From Candidatus Poseidoniaceae archaeon (GTDB lineage: Archaea; Thermoplasmatota; Poseidoniia; Poseidoniales; Poseidoniaceae): DNA of 64,000 nt. A program made the translations under genes and the position numbers. The stretch lies in NCBI GenBank assembly GCA_028822845.1, contig JAPKCS010000003.1:1-64000 (forward strand), read 5' to 3'. Below the pieces are notes generated by a model. The model did not search any database. It was not told where the DNA came from and worked only from the letters and a program-made list of their open reading frames with translations. Positions within the stretch are counted from its first letter, which is position 1. Each line of letters begins with the position of its first letter. Of this stretch, positions 16,848-27,300 are shown one piece after another.

Positions 16848-18503
16848 ATGGACTTGAAAGGAACCGCAGAAAAACTCATTCACGGCGATGTCAAAGGCGC
16901 TATGCAGGATGTGGGGAAGGGTATTGAACGGACCCTCGGATTATCCGGCGTGATCATCATTTCCCTATCAGCAATGCTTGGATCTGGCCTCTTTGTGTTG
17001 CCATCTATGGCTGCTGACTTGATGGGAGATGGCATGTGGCTGGCATACGTTCTTGCAGCGACAGTCGTTCTTCCTGGAGCGATCTCCAAATCAGAAATGG
17101 CATCCGCACTGCCGGTCTCTGGTGGAACGTATGTCTATGTTGAACGGACCTATGGACCGCTGATTGGAACGATCACTGGATTGGGCCTGTGGGCATCATT
17201 CCTCCTCAAAGCTGCATTTGCCCTGATTGGTCTCTCTGCGTACATGTATGCTTTTACCTCATTTTTTGATGTTGAATTCAATACAATCAATGTTTCGCTC
17301 TCGGTTTTGGTCCTGGTTGTTGTGATCAATATTCTTGGTGTGAAAAAGATAAAATCAATACAAGCGCCAATCGTTGGTTCTGCCGTTGCGTTCCTCATTC
17401 TCCTTTCCATTGCGGCTCTGTTCATGGATTCGACAGACTTGGCCAGGCCAGGTAAGGCAGCCTTCGATACAGACACATTGCTCTTAGCAGAAACTGCAGC
17501 CCTGGTGTTTGTGGCCTATGCTGGAGTGACGAAGGTGGCTGCAATTGCGGGGGAAATCAAAAACCCCGGAAAGAACCTTCCGAATGGAATGTATTTGTCC
17601 CTGCTCTTTGCAACATTGCTCTACGCTGGAGTTGCCTATGTGTTGATGGCGGCACTGCCAGACCAATGGTGGATTCAAGACGGCCATACAGCCCAAGACC
17701 CGATCTTCATCTTCGCAACCCATGTCGGCGGTGAGACCGTTGGGCTCTTCGCTGCCGTGCTTGCCATATTCACAATGGCATCAATGGCTCTAGCAGGAAT
17801 TTTAGCCTCTTCACGCTACCTTTTCGCAATGTCACGCGATAGTCTTCTTCCTCAACTTTTTGAAGACTTGAACCCAAAATGGGAAACACCTCACTGGGCG
17901 ATCATATTCACTGGAGGCATGATGGCCTTTGCGATCGTATTCTTACCGGTCTACGACGTCGCTAAACTTGCTTCAGGATTCCAAATCATGGTGTTCATCG
18001 TCATCAATTCATGCGTCATCGTTCTCCGCCAACTCAAACGCAATCTAGAGTGGTATCAACCAACCTACAAAGGTCCGTTCTATCCAGTCATCCAACTGTG
18101 GGGAATCGTTGCTGGAGCCGCCCTCATATGGATGATGGGCGAGAAGGCATTCATCGGAGCAGGTGCAGCGGTCCTCATCGGCCTCATCACCTATTACGGA
18201 TACGGAAAGAAGCATTCGCACCCTCGAGAAACACCATTTGAATCATTCCGAAAACAGTTTACCAACCCAACGAAATCTGAACATGACCGCCGTATTTCGG
18301 TGTTCCATGCTGCGGACCTCGGTGGGAAAAACCACTTGACACTAAGTGAATTCCAACATGCCTTGGAATCACTGGATTTCGAATTCAAGTCCGATGAATC
18401 AAGGTTGATTTTCCATAAGTCTGATCTCAATGGGGACGGTTTTGTGGACATTGATGAGTTCATCACCACCTTCGAAAATGAGATCATCGAAGAAGAAGGC
18501 TGA
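16848..18503 (+). CDS. APC-superfamily amino-acid permease with C-terminal EF-hand
   Basis: A 551-residue membrane transporter. Residues 30 to about 455 hold about twelve hydrophobic segments of the amino acid-polyamine-organocation type, starting with SLSAMLGSGLFVLPSMAADL, which includes the unwound GSG motif of the first helix, and the AIAGEIKNPGKNLP loop between later helices. After a basic linker (near residue 460) comes a cytoplasmic EF-hand pair: a degenerate loop DLGGKNHLTLSE at 490-501 and a canonical calcium loop DLNGDGFVDIDE at 526-537 with acidic residues at positions 1, 5, 9, 11 and 12. The gene follows the dioxygenase operon and may import its substrate or another amino acid, gated by calcium. 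Both of these roles are inference. An ACTATACC lies about 28 bases before the ATG. Confidence 0.9.
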   Translation: MDLKGTAEKLIHGDVKGAMQDVGKGIERTLGLSGVIIISLSAMLGSGLFVLPSMAADLMGDGMWLAYVLAATVVLPGAISKSEMASALPVSGGTYVYVERTYGPLIGTITGLGLWASFLLKAAFALIGLSAYMYAFTSFFDVEFNTINVSLSVLVLVVVINILGVKKIKSIQAPIVGSAVAFLILLSIAALFMDSTDLARPGKAAFDTDTLLLAETAALVFVAYAGVTKVAAIAGEIKNPGKNLPNGMYLSLLFATLLYAGVAYVLMAALPDQWWIQDGHTAQDPIFIFATHVGGETVGLFAAVLAIFTMASMALAGILASSRYLFAMSRDSLLPQLFEDLNPKWETPHWAIIFTGGMMAFAIVFLPVYDVAKLASGFQIMVFIVINSCVIVLRQLKRNLEWYQPTYKGPFYPVIQLWGIVAGAALIWMMGEKAFIGAGAAVLIGLITYYGYGKKHSHPRETPFESFRKQFTNPTKSEHDRRISVFHAADLGGKNHLTLSEFQHALESLDFEFKSDESRLIFHKSDLNGDGFVDIDEFITTFENEIIEEEG

Positions 18504-18504
18504 C

Positions 18505-18528
18505 CTCTGAGAAGAACTGCTTTCAGAG
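18505..18528 (+). terminator. Small hairpin just after the permease stop
   Basis: CTCTGA and TCAGAG, extended by a G-T and an A-T pair, form an 8-bp stem that begins one base after the permease stop codon. No T run follows. It may stabilise or end the transcript. The remaining bases up to 18677 show nothing else. Confidence 0.3.
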
Positions 18529-18677
18529 AATGAGAGAACCAAACTGTGACCATTGAAAGAGTGGACTCACAACGGCAGAGTAAAACAGGTCGAACCACAA
18601 CTGGCTTGACCAACAAACGCCTGCAGCAATCAGGTACATCATGCCCGAATCCTCTTCGGAAGGCACCCAGTGTGTCA

Positions 18678-21272
18678 TCAGTTCACCCGGGTCCACGAAC
18701 CGTCTTCACCGACGTTCCAGTATTGGACTTCGCTGCTTACATCGACGTACCAACCAGATTGTCCTTGCTCGGTTCCTGGAGCGGCTTGCATGACACCGAC
18801 TTCGCTTGCTTTTGCAGCAAGCGACTGTTTGAGTTCTTCAGTGAGGTCAATGCTGGAAGGCGCGCCATCGTCGGATGCCTCATCAGCTTCGTCAGAATCC
18901 AAATCGTCCTCATATTCATCTTCTGACCATTCATCTTCCTCAGTGTTGTTGACCTTTCGAACAAGCACCACCAGCGTGATCAAAATCAGACCAAGGAGGA
19001 AAGATCCCAGCGTCATTGCAGTGTTCGTTGAGCCTACAGCACCTCCGAACAAAACCGATTCGACGTCAAAGAAGCGCTGAGTGATCAGTCCATCCCAATT
19101 GACGGTGCAGGATCGATCGTTGCCTGCAGAATTAATGTTTAATTCCCATGTATCGCCGGTAACATACCTCGCTTTTCCTGCAGAGCAGGACACGGTTGTG
19201 TTTTCAGGTTCAACGATGACAAGGTTATCGTATTCATCGATGCCCTGAAGTTGAAGCAACACCGTGTCGCCTTGCGCGATGTCAAAGCCGTCAAGCTCTG
19301 CGAGAATCCGAACGGCCTGACCTGGCTGGATGGCCAAATCAATGCTGTGAGTCGCTCCGTCTTGAACAAACGTCAACGTGTAGAGTCCAGCGACCCGCCC
19401 GGTGAAGTCCCAGTAGCCGTTGCCTGAAGGTGAGCCTTCAAGCACGCCAAAGGTTTCATCCAAAAGAACGGTTACATTCGTTGCTGGCGCCATGTTGCCA
19501 TGAGCGTCAACCACTTGGATGAACACTTCCGAGGGGACACCTGCGTCGACCGTAAGTCCACTTTCGTAATCGGTCACCAAGTTTCGAGCCTCGCCAGCGA
19601 TGACGGTCAGCCGAATCGTGGCAAAGATACCATCAGCGTTGGCACGGATTTCATGGCCACCGACCTCGGTCGGCATCCAGTGCATGTTTGCAAGCATGAG
19701 TTCAACCGTTGCGTCTTCTCCATCCACCGTCCAATTAAGGCCAATTTGCGCAAGTTGATTGCCAAATCCATCAAAGAATGTAGGATTGAGGTCAAGCGGT
19801 GCATCAGAGGCAATGATGGCGTTGGCACCGTTCATTTCGATGAAAGCCAAACTGCCACTTTGTGTGGTGGCCTGAAACAGACTGTCGAACCGGAGGTCCG
19901 AACTTGCGTCGTACCACGAGGCTTCCACACGCCATACCGTGAGCGAGCGGGGTGCGAGCGTTGCGTACCCTTCATAGGTGGTGAAATACGAAGCATTGCC
20001 GGAAATCAATGACATTGTTCCATTGACCAGCCATTGGTTTCCAACGGCATCAACGGCCCAAAACGAGAGAACATTCTGCTGACCTGCTCTGAGCACCGAC
20101 GGCTCAAGCGTCAGCGATGTCTCAATCGCGCTCCCATGGACAATGTTGACTTCAACAGAAGAAGCAACACCTTCATCGATGACGTTGAGATGATGAACAC
20201 CCATGGCTCCCGGTGTCCAATGAATTCGACCATCGACGTTGGCAAGTCCACCGCTTGTTGTTGTGAAATTAGCGAGCGGGGGGGTGAACGAACCGGTGTA
20301 TCCATTGACGTCAGTTCGCATGGTGACAAGTTCGTATGCTTGCCCTGCAATGTATGTTTCACCATCGGAGAGCACGGTGATCTGTGACAGGGATGCGTCA
20401 GCTGGTACGACTCGAATGGTCGCAGCACCAGTGATGTTGCCTGCAGCAACTGTGAGGTTCCAAACGCCGGGATACGTCGCTGAAAAGCGACCAACAGGAC
20501 TCATGGTTCCGTTCTCGGCCGTCCAGGTTTTGTAACCAGCCTCTGTGTGATTCATCTCGAAGCCGTTCTGGTCGAGCAAACGTACTTGGAGGTAGATTGA
20601 TTCACCGCTTCGAATTTGAAGATCGTCTTCGAAAAGGAACTCATGAGGTCCATCTGCAATGACTTCGACCATTCGGTTGTCTTCCATTTGGTTCAAGCGG
20701 GCTCGGACATGAACATCGCCCAATTCGGTTGGTATCCATTGAGGCGTACCGATTCCAGCATAGGTTCCATCGAGGGTCCAAACGACATCAGTGGCGGGCT
20801 TAGCATTCCCTCGAGCGTCCAAAAGATTCGCTTGTAGGGAGGTGCTGGTGAGTGCATGCGCACTGGAGGTGGTAATCTTCAACGATTGACCAACACCCGC
20901 ACTTACGGTGATGTTGAACACATCTGTTAGACCTGCGTGACTCGCTTCGATGCTGATCAGGCCTGCCTGCCAAGGATAGAACACACCCTCGCTGCTGATC
21001 GTACCATTGGAACTTGACCAATTGATCTGACCTGAAGCGATGTTGTTGACCGCATCGTACAACGCGGCTTCGAACGTGGCCACCTCATCGGCGGTCATTG
21101 AGTACACAGGTGAAGCGATTGCAATGCGAGTCGCTGGACCTGCTCGATGTACCTCAATGTCATCTTCGAGAACAGATGTCGCTGCCAGTGGCTGCCAAGC
21201 TTGGGTGCAAAAAAGCGTGACCAGCAGCAGGCAAAGCATTGTTTTTACCGATTGAGACCGTAAAATTCGCAT
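18678..21272 (-). CDS. Cell-surface protein with Ig-like repeats and DUF2510-like tail
   Basis: An 864-residue exported protein anchored by a C-terminal helix. It opens with a signal peptide (VKTMLCLLLVTLFC near residue 10). The ectodomain is a series of bacterial Ig-like (invasin/Big) repeats of about 90-100 residues, with repeated phrases such as ATDVVWTLDGTYAGIG, INWSSSNGTISSEGVFYPW and LQGIDEYDNLVI. A membrane helix lies at about 748-770 (MTLGSFLLGLILITLVVLV), then an acidic cytoplasmic stretch and a final Trp-rich element, GWYVDVSSEVQYW then GEDGSWTRVN, which fits the GWYxDxx...RYWDGxxWT pattern of DUF2510. A strong GGAGGTGA lies just before the ATG at 21272, and the stop of the larger upstream partner is 39 bases away, so they form an operon. 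Adhesion or envelope scaffolding is likely. Confidence 0.85.
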   Translation of the reverse strand: MRILRSQSVKTMLCLLLVTLFCTQAWQPLAATSVLEDDIEVHRAGPATRIAIASPVYSMTADEVATFEAALYDAVNNIASGQINWSSSNGTISSEGVFYPWQAGLISIEASHAGLTDVFNITVSAGVGQSLKITTSSAHALTSTSLQANLLDARGNAKPATDVVWTLDGTYAGIGTPQWIPTELGDVHVRARLNQMEDNRMVEVIADGPHEFLFEDDLQIRSGESIYLQVRLLDQNGFEMNHTEAGYKTWTAENGTMSPVGRFSATYPGVWNLTVAAGNITGAATIRVVPADASLSQITVLSDGETYIAGQAYELVTMRTDVNGYTGSFTPPLANFTTTSGGLANVDGRIHWTPGAMGVHHLNVIDEGVASSVEVNIVHGSAIETSLTLEPSVLRAGQQNVLSFWAVDAVGNQWLVNGTMSLISGNASYFTTYEGYATLAPRSLTVWRVEASWYDASSDLRFDSLFQATTQSGSLAFIEMNGANAIIASDAPLDLNPTFFDGFGNQLAQIGLNWTVDGEDATVELMLANMHWMPTEVGGHEIRANADGIFATIRLTVIAGEARNLVTDYESGLTVDAGVPSEVFIQVVDAHGNMAPATNVTVLLDETFGVLEGSPSGNGYWDFTGRVAGLYTLTFVQDGATHSIDLAIQPGQAVRILAELDGFDIAQGDTVLLQLQGIDEYDNLVIVEPENTTVSCSAGKARYVTGDTWELNINSAGNDRSCTVNWDGLITQRFFDVESVLFGGAVGSTNTAMTLGSFLLGLILITLVVLVRKVNNTEEDEWSEDEYEDDLDSDEADEASDDGAPSSIDLTEELKQSLAAKASEVGVMQAAPGTEQGQSGWYVDVSSEVQYWNVGEDGSWTRVN

Positions 21273-21311
21273 ATCTTCACCTCCTGCTTCAACCTGTATC
21301 AAAGACGCTGT

Positions 21312-24300
21312 TCACTCAGTCCATTCAGCCCATTCGGATTCATCGCCCTGGCGGTACCACCAGGCTCCGTTTTCATCCTCTGCCCATTCGGTTCCGTCGT
21401 CATCAACGCGATGATCGGTCATCCAAGAAGAGTCAATTTCTGGGACGTCTTTCGCCTCCGGCGCTGGACCTGACGGACCGGGCGCAGGACCTGATGGGCC
21501 TGGCGCTGGACCCGCTGGACCAGGTGCTGGACCAGAAGGTCCTGCTGCAGATGAGGAAGACGATTCATCTTCGTATTCATCGTCGTAGTCTTCGTAATCA
21601 GTGTCGCCACCTCGGAAGGTGATGAACAACAAGACAAGCACCACACAGGCGATGATTGCTAACAATACGGCGCCGACGTAATACAGTGGGCCTCCGGACT
21701 TGAAGAAGCCACCAACGTTGCCAAGAACTTCATATTCCAAGGATTCAGAGACCTTGCCGGAAGTGATGGTTACGGTTTGTGGGCCGCTGTCAAGGGTGAC
21801 CACCTTCCAAACACCTTGGCCTTGAGCCAAGACTTCTGCTCGCCCAGTTGAGTCGACATTTGTGCTTGCTGGAACCTCAATTGGATTCTCGTAAGCGTCG
21901 AAGGCTAAGACGGTCACAGTGAACGAACCAAGTTGATCGGTCGTGGAAGTCGACAATTCTACGAGGATCGAACTGACCGTTCGTTGAGCTGCCACTGAGA
22001 GATCAAGACTTCCTGATGCCTGTCCTGCATCGAACATGAGCATGTGAGTTCCTGCAGTTCGTGCGAAGTAACTGTACTGGCCTTCAGAGGTTCCAGGAGT
22101 GATATCGCTCACTGCGCTGTTGTTCTCGGTCCATTCAACCGTTTGTGGGAAGGTGTTTCCATCCGTGTCAGTACCGGTGATTTGAATTGAGATTTCCTTT
22201 CCTGCATCTTGGGCGAAGGTGTCGACCGATGAAACAATGCTGACAGCGACGCCATGAAGAACAGTGACTGAAACTGAGTCACTGATGTTATACCCAGCGT
22301 TGCTGATTGCGAACCCTGCAACTGTGAAATTACCAACACCCGTGGCTTGCCAACGCATGTTGTCAACGAGGAGTTGTGAAGTGATGTCCACAGTCGTACC
22401 TGCGTCTTCATCGATCAGAACCCAAGTCAATGCACTTGCATCAATCGGGTTGGTATCTTGATCTTCGAGGCTCGAAGAGAAATCGATGTATTCATCGGAC
22501 GTGATATCAAATGTGTCACCGTTGGTTCCATCCGAACCAAGAGCCGTAATGGTTGCTGAGATGAGATCGCCTTGAGTCACCTCAACGAACAAACTCACTT
22601 CGTGAATCACTGAGCCATCATCGTAAACAGCGAAGATTGTGTAGGCCGTGAGCGAGGACATGTAGGGTTGGAACGTCACTTCATCGTTCGCCAAATCAGC
22701 GCCTTCAAGGATTGCTTGGTCCGTCCACACTGCGTGTGAAAGCGTCCAATTGGCATTGATCGACCATCGGTTGCCCTTTTGATCGGTTGCCTTGACCTTG
22801 ACATCAATTGAATCATCAGCGGTTAGCTGGAAGGTGTTACCAACTGAATCGACGTTTTGCACCACAAGAACAAGCGTTACAATTGCGCCTTGTTCGACAG
22901 TGACCGAAACTTCAGTGAGTTTATCTTCATACTTGGCTTCAAGGATCTTTTGTCCACGGGAAATTGGATCCCAAATGGCAGGTCCTCCTGCCGTGAGGAT
23001 ACCGTCGGAAGTCTTGGTCCAATTCTGGCTTGGCAAGTAAACTGGCAAACGGTTACCACGGACATCTATACGAGTTGTGTTGATGTAAATTCGATCGTCA
23101 GCCGTGATGGCTGTTGCTGAGAGGTCGAGTTCCAATCGATCCATTTCACCGTGACCGACGCTAATGGCAAGTTGGCCTTCTGCTCCACTGGTGGAAGTGA
23201 GATTAAGCATCCACATACCAACATGGTCGGGGAAGTACTCCGAATTCTCAGTGCTGTAGTTCCCATCAGCCACTGTCCATGTGAGTGAGCCTGCTTGGCT
23301 CACATCTGTGATTTCGTTGTTGAATTGGTCATACAATGTGTGAGTGATGGAACACCAAACTCCTGCTGGGATTGTGCCCGAGCAACCTTCCAAAGTGAAG
23401 GATGTAGCAACACCTGTGGTCACGGTCACGAGCACGGTCACACTTTGACCGTTCCAATCAACAGTGATGCCTTGGGGACCCACTGCATATGGCAAGAATA
23501 CGTTTTGTTGAGTTGAATCCATGCTTCCGTTGCTTGGAGTGTATGAAATCGCTTGCCCAGGCACAATGTTACCGAACTGGTCCACCACGTATGCGGTGAC
23601 GACCATTGGGTCATCTGCGGTGATCACAGCGGCAGCGCCAGTGGCCACAAGGGTGGTTGGGGCACCTGGCGAAACGGCAACAATTTCAGTTGCACAAATC
23701 AGGCCAAAGCAGGCGGAAACGCTGTGTTGTCCAGTGGCATAAGGCGTGAAAACGCCGGTCGAGGAAATGCTGCCATTTGTCGCAGACCAAACAATTGGTG
23801 CACTCACAGGCATCGAGAGATGGTTGTAAGCAGCGTAACTGAAAGTAACCGGGGTGTCAGCGTTTGTTGACGGTGCGGTTGGGGTCAAGTCAACGGTTGT
23901 CACGTCGGTGTGGTTCAACAAAATGATTGGTCGCAATGAGGCAAAGGTTTCAACCGATTCACTGGCGATGAAATTGCCCATCATATCGCCTCGGTTTGGC
24001 GTACCAATAATTACCCAAGCGTTATCGTTATCGATCAGCATGCCTTGTGCTCCAATGTCAAACCAAATCCAGCGGTTGTCACTCAAGTCGGTTTCAACAA
24101 AGGTAGAGACTGGCGTGGCATCATAGTCGACACCAGATTGCATACCTGCCGTCCCCCAAGCGTTGCCTGAGGAAGCGTTGTTCCATGAGGAAGCAGATTG
24201 ACTCCATTGAGTGTTCGTAATTCGATGGACGCTAAAGGTCATGGCGTTCGCGCCTCCAACGGCGACCCATGAATCAAGGTACAAACCTAGACTTGCAGAA

Positions 24301-27300
24301 TGGATGCTTGCGTGGGCTGGAAGTGGAACTTGACTGTTGTCCAAAGCGAAGGTCATGTAGGCCTTCTGGCCACTGTTCTGTCCGAAGTAGGTTCCAACTT
24401 CGATGAGTTCTGAGTCACCAAAGTTGGTGTCGGAATCAGCTTCGCTAAGGTGCGTTTCACGGATGTTTGTGTGCCCGAACTGAGTGACTTCGTTGCCGGT
24501 TTGGAACGTGTAGGTGTACGTCAAGTCGTTGTTGTCGGCGTGAGTCGGGTTACCGATGGCAAACGACCAGCGGGGTGAAGACGGTCCTGGAATCGATTGG
24601 TTGACACCTTGGACCCACCATTGGAAAACTTCCCCAGTATCAAGACTGGTTGGGAATCGGAAGCTGGTGTTTGTAATGGCATTGCCTTCCCAAGACCGGA
24701 ACTTGTACACGCCGGACTGGTTTGCGATGGTGACCACATAGCCTGTAGCACCTGTTGATGGAGCCCAAGAAAGGACAGGTGATGCATCTGGCTGAAGCAA
24801 GGCCCCGCTGGTGTTGTACAGCACCTCACCGTCGCTGGGGTAGGTGAGGGACGGTTGACTTGGGGGTTGAACACCATCGACGTTATCGATGTATTCGAGC
24901 AAAATGTAGGGTCGAAGGTCCTCAGTGCTGTACTCGGAAGAGTAGAACTGATGGTTCGTGTAAGGCGTTCCAACCACTTCCAGCATTACCGTCATGGTCA
25001 TGTTCCCATTCGCTACATTCGATTGAGCAAGACTGGTGAGGTCCCATTCCACCCAGCCACTTGCTGGGTTCAAGGTAAGCGTTGAACGGGTGATCTCGGT
25101 TGAAGAGCAAGGCACACTGTTGTTCCATGTGACGCTGTTTTCCGCAAAGGAAGAACAGGCGTGAGCGGAAACGGTTGTGGCAGAGGTCCCGACCACATTG
25201 TATCGATACAATTTGAGCAACATCGAGGTAGGGGTCATGGCAGTCGGCCATGGCATGGCGCTCAAATCAAACTCAAACAGAATGCTGCTTTGACCAGAAC
25301 CTGAACTCGAAGTGCCCAAATTAAGGGTTTGGGATGAGCCCATGTTGGATGTGACTGAAGAGGAGATCTCAGCATCGGACACTTCTGGAAGAGAACCAGT
25401 TTCACTGAAAATTGATCCGCGGTAGAGCGCCAGCGATTGATTACCGTTACCATCATCATAGCCTTGGTCGACAGGAATTCGGTATTTGTTGACGGGTGAC
25501 CAAGAGCCGATTCGGTGATCTTGATCGCCGCGGATTCGCCAGTATTTCCAGTCATCACCCTTCTCAACATCGGTTCCGGTTAACGAAAGGTTCTGAGCAT
25601 CCCAAGTTACGTTGAATTCATCTTGAGAAACGACGGTGGTTGAATCAAAGCAAAGAGCATCGATCATCCGTGAGTTTGATGCGCCACAGAGGACCCATTG
25701 TGTATGATTGGAATCGGTTGAGGACCAATTTACATTCACTTCATCCGACCCGCTTGGGCGCGGTGCAGAGAGGTTCCACAATGTTGCGCCGTCTGCCGGT
25801 ACTCGGCCTGTTGGCATCGCTGGGCCCCATGGATTGGTGGTCTCGTAAGTGAACGTGAGTGTTGGGCGATCTGCTTGACCGGTGTTTTCGCTGCTTGGAA
25901 TGTAATACACACCATCGACGGTCCCATCGACTTCCTCTGCTTGAATGAGGACATTCAAGCTGGAGTCTCCGCGAAGAATAGCATGCTGAAGCAAAGAAGT
26001 GACGTTGATGGAATATTCACTCGAACTGTTCATCCAGAAACCATCAGTCTCTGGGCGTTCGGAATCATCTGAATGGTAGGCTCCCACGCCTTGCCATGAA
26101 GTGGTGTTGTTCCCAGGATGAGCCCATGTGGAGGCTTCATCCCATGAGGTTAACATTCTTGAGACGGTTACAAACACTTCACCGTTTCCTGAAACAGCGG
26201 TCAAATTGAGGGTCGCATTGTGGATCTCATAAGTGGAAGGCATTGGAAGGGTGCTGAAGTCAATGGAAATGAGTGTGGAGGTACGCAATGTGCTGCTCGA
26301 AGGGCTCTGGCCAACTGAAAGATAGGCTGAAGCGCCGTTGTTCGATTGTGTGTTGCCGCTATCAAGTCGGGTGTCCGCTGTGAACGATGGATAATTCAAT
26401 TCTTCAACGATGCTGCCGTCTTGAAGGGCAATCCATGCGTGTGTTGAATCCACTTCGCCTGAAATCACGCTTGGGATGTAGAACACAGTCGATGCACTTT
26501 GTGGACCAATCATGCCCGAATCAATCGGTTGAACGGTCCAACGGACAGTTTGGATGTCCTCGATATCTGTTGGAGGGGTGAAGGTCAAGTTGGTCAAATC
26601 AAAGGCGGCTGGCGTGTCTCTTGAATCGTAAACCATTCGTCCTGCCATGTCGTCGTTGGCATCTTCGAAGATGATGACTCGCCACGCTGACGGGGTGTTG
26701 ACGGTGGCTGGGATGGTCCACGAGAGAACCGGTGCATAATCTGGAAGAACAGCGTGGGATGTTGCATCCCATTGAATGGTTCCGTTTGACGGACCTGCGT
26801 TGTTCCCTGCAGTGCTTGGAACGGCTGCTGTCCCGTTGGTCCAGGTGAGGTTCAGCCATGGACGGTTCGAGGAAGTGCCTTCTGAAGTTGTGAACGTGAT
26901 CAGGTTGGCGCCACCTGACCAAGCTGTAATTTCATTTGATGCATACACCATCAATGAAAGGGAAGAAGCACCGGAATCGAGGGCGGCTTGCACCGCTTCG
27001 GTCACGTCCCATGTCATCCAGTCACCGCTCACAGAGGACTGAAGGTCGACGTATTCCCCAGCGTCAACACCGATGTCGCGCCCGCCGACAGCGGACCAGT
27101 TGTTGGTTCCGTCATAGGTGGTGTCATTGGCATCACCAGACCAGCTTTGGAGCACAGGGCGTATAGCAAGAGGTTCGCCAGTTGAGGAACCAAATTCAGA
27201 ATAGAGGTTCAAACCTGCATCAGTCACACGAGCGTTTCCAGGTTGTGGCACGGCATTGAGTGGGATTCGAATGAGGGAAACAGCCTGACGGTCGTAACCA

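Noticed and set aside
21460-21545. Tandem DNA repeat and possible CRISPR-like array
   Set aside because: The repeat encodes a GPAPGPS linker in the surface protein; the copies are in frame, have no spacers, and no cas genes are in the window.
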